NCBI GenBank assembly: GCA_937927975.1
Contig: CALEZT010000012.1
Span: 1-5,479, forward strand
Length of the DNA: 5,479 bases
DNA from: an uncultured Phycisphaerales bacterium
GTDB taxonomy: Bacteria; Planctomycetota; Phycisphaerae; Sedimentisphaerales; Anaerobacaceae
Direction: 5' to 3'
Shown here: piece after piece, positions 1-5,479 of the stretch
How positions within the stretch are numbered: the stretch's first letter is position 1
How the letters are laid out: every line of letters begins with the position of its first letter
Translations under genes and position numbers: made by a program
The notes under the pieces: model-generated
Database searches by the model: none
What the model saw: only the letters and a program-made list of their open reading frames with translations
What the model was told of the DNA's origin: nothing

Positions 1-100
1 GGAGCACTCGAGCCCACAGCTTACAAACGATGTCTACACCAATGTCGATCCGGTGCTGCGGCAGGCAATCAACCAATTGCCCGTGGGGGACTGGCTCTGA
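1..100 (+). CDS. Tyrosine recombinase / phage-type integrase, C-terminal end only (partial)
   Basis: The frame that starts at base 2 is open to a TGA at 98-100 and gives 32 residues beginning EHSSPQLTNDVYTNVD. This resembles the last catalytic block of tyrosine recombinases: a His-Ser pair (His at residue 2) followed ten residues later by the nucleophilic Tyr in a [V/R]YT(x)VD context (Tyr12), then a short helical tail ending DWL. In that family the Tyr attacks DNA and forms a 3'-phosphotyrosyl link, while the His helps activate the scissile phosphate. The catalytic Arg residues and the rest of the protein lie upstream of the window, so the type (Xer-like, integron, phage, or transposon recombinase) cannot be decided. 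The gene converges with the receiver gene on the other strand, 93 bases away. The family call rests on a short motif and is moderately sure. Confidence 0.68.
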   Translation, partial: EHSSPQLTNDVYTNVDPVLRQAINQLPVGDWL

Positions 101-178
101 AGACCTTACTGTCGGGGAGCAATAGCGGTACTCGAACTCCGGAACCGAGGCAAGAACACACGTGGCTCAGGAACCTGG

Positions 179-197
179 CTGATGGCACGACCATCAG
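179..197. terminator. Perfect 7-bp hairpin between convergent genes, possible bidirectional terminator
   Basis: CTGATGG at 179-185 pairs perfectly with CCATCAG at 191-197 around the 5-base loop CACGA. It lies at the meeting point of the recombinase gene (+, ends at 100) and the receiver gene (-), and its right arm includes the receiver's stop codon. No T-run follows on either strand, so it lacks the second half of an intrinsic terminator. It could attenuate transcription or protect the 3' end of the receiver mRNA, or it may be chance. Confidence 0.35.
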
Positions 198-619
198 TGC
201 CGCGTACGCTCACACTTCGCGCGGGTATCGAGAAGTTGTGACTTCTCCAGGAAGGCGACCAACTGGTTTCGCTCGATGGGTTTGACGAGATAGCCATCCG
301 CCAATTCGCAATAAGCTGTAGACACATTCTGTATGTCGTTTAGGGCAGTCGTCATGAGGATCTTGGCACCGTCGGTGGAGAGGATGCCATGGGTTTCCTC
401 CATCCCACGGATCTCACGCAGCGCGGCTTGGCCGTCCATCTCGGGCATCATGATATCCAGGCAAATCAGATCGTAGGGCTCCCCCATATCCATGGCCATT
501 CGTACTGCCTTCACTGCTTCGATGCCATTCACCGCGACGTGGCACTCACCATAGTGTTCAAGCTGTTTTTGGAGGAGTAGACGGCTGGTGAAGTCATCTT
601 CCACGATCAGACATTTCAT
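194..619 (-). CDS. Stand-alone response regulator receiver (CheY-like, single domain)
   Basis: This 141-residue protein is one REC domain with nothing attached. REC domains take a phosphoryl group from a histidine kinase or HPt domain onto an Asp in the cytoplasm. The conserved residues are visible: acidic pair Asp8-Asp9 in VEDDF, phosphoacceptor Asp55 in LDIMMPEMDG, Thr91 in MTTA, and Lys113 in YLVKP. The segment around residues 75-85 is slightly longer than in CheY. The charged tail after about residue 130 is short and shows no output domain. The start is set by ATG 617-619 with GGAGA seven bases upstream. It is transcribed away from the second receiver and the kinase, across a 695-base spacer, so it may belong to the same signalling pathway but not to the same transcript. 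It probably works by protein contact or as a phosphate intermediate or sink. The family call is very secure; the partner is unknown. Confidence 0.95.
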   Translation of the reverse strand: MKCLIVEDDFTSRLLLQKQLEHYGECHVAVNGIEAVKAVRMAMDMGEPYDLICLDIMMPEMDGQAALREIRGMEETHGILSTDGAKILMTTALNDIQNVSTAYCELADGYLVKPIERNQLVAFLEKSQLLDTRAKCERTRH

Positions 620-626
620 CGCTGCA

Positions 627-631
627 TCTCC
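627..631 (-). promoter_or_regulatory. Shine-Dalgarno of the minus-strand receiver
   Basis: On the minus strand this reads GGAGA, seven bases before the ATG at 617-619. It supports that start codon, and the receiver fold begins directly at Met1 (MKCLIVEDD), so no upstream extension is needed. Confidence 0.7.
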
Positions 632-938
632 ATATCATGAAGAGTGTTGTCCGTTGGCAGGTACTGCCCTGAGTGGAGATATCGGGTGGAGTGTACATGC
701 TCTTTAGGTCAATTCCACATTCTCTGTCTCCATGTGGGTGACGACGAGGCACGGTGCATGGATTGGCGTCTTCATCCTCGCGCGCACACTCGGCATGGCA
801 ATGGAGATGTTCGGTGTTGGCTTGTCTTCGTGGCCAGCATGGCCCGAGACCTTCGAGTATCACATATTGTGGGGGCAAGACTATGGGACGTCATCACCAA
901 ATGAACCTATGCCCGACGGCTGTTGGTTCACAGGGACA

Positions 939-950
939 AGAGGGTCCTCT
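939..950. repeat. Short inverted repeat AGAGG-gt-CCTCT
   Basis: The arms 939-943 and 946-950 are perfect complements separated by two bases. An alternative pairing GGAC (934-937) with GTCC (944-947) overlaps it, so as RNA the two would compete. A hairpin with a two-base loop is unlikely to form intact, so a protein-binding palindrome is equally possible. Weak evidence on its own. Confidence 0.25.
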
Positions 951-1021
951 CGTGGTAGCATGACCTGGCTGAGTGCATCATACAGCCTTTTCCACTGGAT
1001 TGCTCCCACCTGATTCAAGAC

Positions 1022-1034
1022 AGACACCATGTCT
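1022..1034. repeat. Inverted repeat AGACA-cca-TGTCT, possible operator half-sites
   Basis: This is a perfect 5-base palindrome with a 3-base centre, about 280 bases before the GTG of the second receiver. A near copy (AGACA-ggg-TGTC) lies at 1733-1744, in the gap before the kinase, and a related palindrome follows at 1057-1070. The shared arms hint at a common regulator, but arms this short arise by chance. Confidence 0.35.
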
Positions 1035-1056
1035 ACCGTCTTCTTCGTGGTCAAGT

Positions 1057-1070
1057 GTGTCTGCGGACAC
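1057..1070. repeat. Inverted repeat GTGTC-tgcg-GACAC
   Basis: The perfect 5-base arms flank the loop TGCG, 22 bases after the previous inverted repeat. The core is TGTC/GACA in the opposite order to the neighbouring AGACA/TGTCT element. It could be a small RNA hairpin or a regulator site. No T-run follows, so it is not a terminator. Confidence 0.3.
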
Positions 1071-1300
1071 GACGATAAGTATGGGGTTTGAATGAAGTGG
1101 TATGGTCCCGTGACGGAGCGGCAACAGAAGGTGAGTCAACAAGTGGTTGGGATGTGTTCCAGATCCTCAGTCACCCGATGAATTCCCTTCTCGGACCGTT
1201 GAACATGGCCCCCTCGCCTGGGATTGCGACAGAGGGTAGGTTGTGCGGCCGCAGGAGGTTCCACAGGATAATTCCGGCCAATCATGTAACAATGTGTTGT

Positions 1301-1308
1301 GGAAGGAG
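1301..1308 (+). promoter_or_regulatory. Strong Shine-Dalgarno of the second receiver
   Basis: GGAAGGAG sits six bases before GTG 1315-1317. It decides in favour of the GTG start, because the next Met codon in frame (residue 66) lies inside the receiver domain, after the phosphorylation site. Confidence 0.8.
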
Positions 1309-1314
1309 TAGCCC

Positions 1315-1728
1315 GTGCTAGGACTGTGCAAACCAAAATCGAGCAAAAGGACTGCCAGGATACTGGTTGTCGACGACCAGCGGGACGTCGTCGAGATCCT
1401 TCGACACCGCCTCGAATGCAATGGCTGGCAGGTCGTCACTGCAGCCAATGGCCAGGAAGGGATCGAGAAGGCTACGAACGAAAAGCCTGACCTCATACTG
1501 CTTGACACCATGATGCCTGTGATGAACGGCCATGAGATGCTGAAATGCCTGAGGGGGATTCAGGACACGAGAGGGGTGCCCGTCATTATGTGTACTGGGT
1601 GCGCCGATGCGGACGATCTCACGCAGGCTTCATTGTATGGGGTGGCCGGGTATGTCACGAAACCCTTTGATCTCGCGGAGTTGACTACGATAGTCAGGCG
1701 AGTACTGGAGGACAGGGGCTTCAAGTAG
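1315..1728 (+). CDS. Stand-alone response regulator receiver, GTG start, upstream of the kinase
   Basis: This 137-residue protein is a single REC domain preceded by a short basic leader (residues 1-14, KPKSSKRTAR). Visible conserved residues are the acidic pair Asp20-Asp21 in ILVVDDQ, phosphoacceptor Asp64 in LLDTMMPVMNG, Thr94 in MCTG, and Lys116 in VTKPFD. A final helix (LTTIVRRVLEDRG) completes the fold. There is no DNA-binding or enzymatic domain after it. It is read in the same direction as the large kinase and ends 56 bases before it, so the two probably share a transcript and this protein is the likeliest cognate phosphoacceptor. It could act as a shuttle in a phosphorelay or by docking to a target. 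It belongs to the same family as the minus-strand receiver, but the sequences have clearly diverged, so they do not look like a recent tandem duplication. The family assignment is very secure; the role is inferred. Confidence 0.95.
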   Translation: MLGLCKPKSSKRTARILVVDDQRDVVEILRHRLECNGWQVVTAANGQEGIEKATNEKPDLILLDTMMPVMNGHEMLKCLRGIQDTRGVPVIMCTGCADADDLTQASLYGVAGYVTKPFDLAELTTIVRRVLEDRGFK

Positions 1729-1732
1729 TCCC

Positions 1733-1745
1733 AGACAGGGTGTCG
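1733..1745. repeat. Imperfect inverted repeat AGACA-ggg-TGTCg in the gap before the kinase
   Basis: The arms pair over GACA/TGTC with a 3-base centre. Nine of the ten arm bases match the element at 1022-1034. It begins five bases after the receiver's stop codon. It may be a regulator site or a weak hairpin between the two genes. No T-run follows. Confidence 0.25.
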
Positions 1746-1761
1746 GAATAAGAAGGCGGTC

Positions 1762-1784
1762 ATGGCCCCGGGCAGAGACACAGT

Positions 1785-1788
<4 letters not shown>
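1762..1788 (+). promoter_or_regulatory. Possible eight-codon leader ORF overlapping the kinase start (ATGA)
   Basis: ATG at 1762 opens an eight-codon frame (MAPGRDTV) whose TGA at 1786-1788 overlaps the kinase ATG at 1785-1787 as ATGA. AGAAGG at 1751-1756 lies five bases before the mini-ORF start and is a better ribosome site than anything directly before the kinase start. This arrangement would allow translational coupling, with ribosomes finishing the mini-ORF re-initiating on the kinase. The peptide itself has no recognisable feature, and coincidence is possible. Confidence 0.3.

Positions 1789-5479
<3,691 letters not shown>

Larger units (their letters stand above)
632..1300. other. Long divergent spacer without a convincing gene
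   Basis: About 695 bases separate the start codons of two divergently transcribed receiver genes. Open frames of 60-95 codons occur on both strands (for example 732-1013 + and 594-878 -). They overlap one another, have odd compositions rich in Trp, Cys, Arg or Ser, lack a good ribosome site, and resemble no family I recognise. No tRNA, rRNA or CRISPR pattern is visible. What can be seen are short inverted repeats: AGAGG/CCTCT at 939-950, AGACA/TGTCT at 1022-1034, and GTGTC/GACAC at 1057-1070. The region should hold promoters for both flanking genes, but I could not pick out a clear -10/-35 pair or a sigma-54 -24/-12 element. It may also hold an untranslated regulatory RNA or the decayed remains of a gene. 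Confidence 0.5.

Noticed and set aside
182..200. TGGCAC followed by TGC, resembling a sigma-54 promoter
   Set aside because: The second half reads TCAGTGC rather than TTGCA/T at the required spacing, and it would read antisense into the receiver gene from its 3' end.
732..1013. A 93-codon plus-strand frame in the spacer with a hydrophobic stretch near the start
   Set aside because: There is no Shine-Dalgarno before the ATG, the product is unusually rich in Trp and Ser with no recognisable fold, and other frames on both strands are open over the same bases.
1281..1300. TAACAAT at about 1286-1292 as a -10 box for the second receiver
   Set aside because: No matching -35 hexamer is found 16-18 bases upstream, and the element would lie only about 25 bases from the start codon, overlapping the ribosome site region. 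Too weak to annotate.

Overview
The window reads as bacterial signal-transduction DNA of moderate-to-high GC. It contains the tail of a site-specific recombinase, two stand-alone response-regulator receivers facing away from each other, and the first 1231 codons of a very large hybrid-type sensor histidine kinase that runs off the right edge. The source cannot be named from the sequence. The style of the kinase and receivers (multi-PAS kinase, CheY-like receivers with an LDxMMP phosphorylation site), together with the recombinase tail, recalls Planctomycetes or deltaproteobacterial lineages such as Desulfobacterota. That is an impression from memory, not a demonstrated assignment.

Layout. Bases 1-100 encode the last 32 residues of a tyrosine recombinase on the + strand. 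It converges with a 141-residue receiver protein on the - strand (194-619). A small perfect hairpin (179-197) sits at the junction. Bases 620-1314 form an unusually long divergent spacer of about 695 bases with no convincing gene and several short inverted repeats. A second receiver-only protein starts with GTG at 1315 behind a strong Shine-Dalgarno and ends at 1728. After a 56-base gap, which holds an eight-codon mini-ORF, the kinase begins at 1785 and stays open to the window end. The supplied frames miss it because it has no stop in the window, and several listed ORFs are shadows of it.

How it may work together. The kinase has a clear order: TM1, an extracytoplasmic Cache-like sensor, TM2, a short basic cytoplasmic loop, TM3, an extracytoplasmic CHASE sensor, TM4, four PAS domains, HisKA (His1111), then the start of the ATPase domain, cut in the N box. 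Two separate outside-facing sensors and a cysteine-bearing first PAS suggest integration of several inputs. The co-directional receiver at 1315-1728 is the obvious candidate partner. The divergent receiver at 194-619 is a second candidate. Neither has a DNA-binding or enzymatic output domain, so they probably act by protein-protein contact or as intermediates or sinks in a phosphorelay. This wiring is inference from gene order.

The most interesting points are the double-sensor architecture, the C-x4-C-x6-C PAS domain, and the long structured spacer between the two receiver genes.
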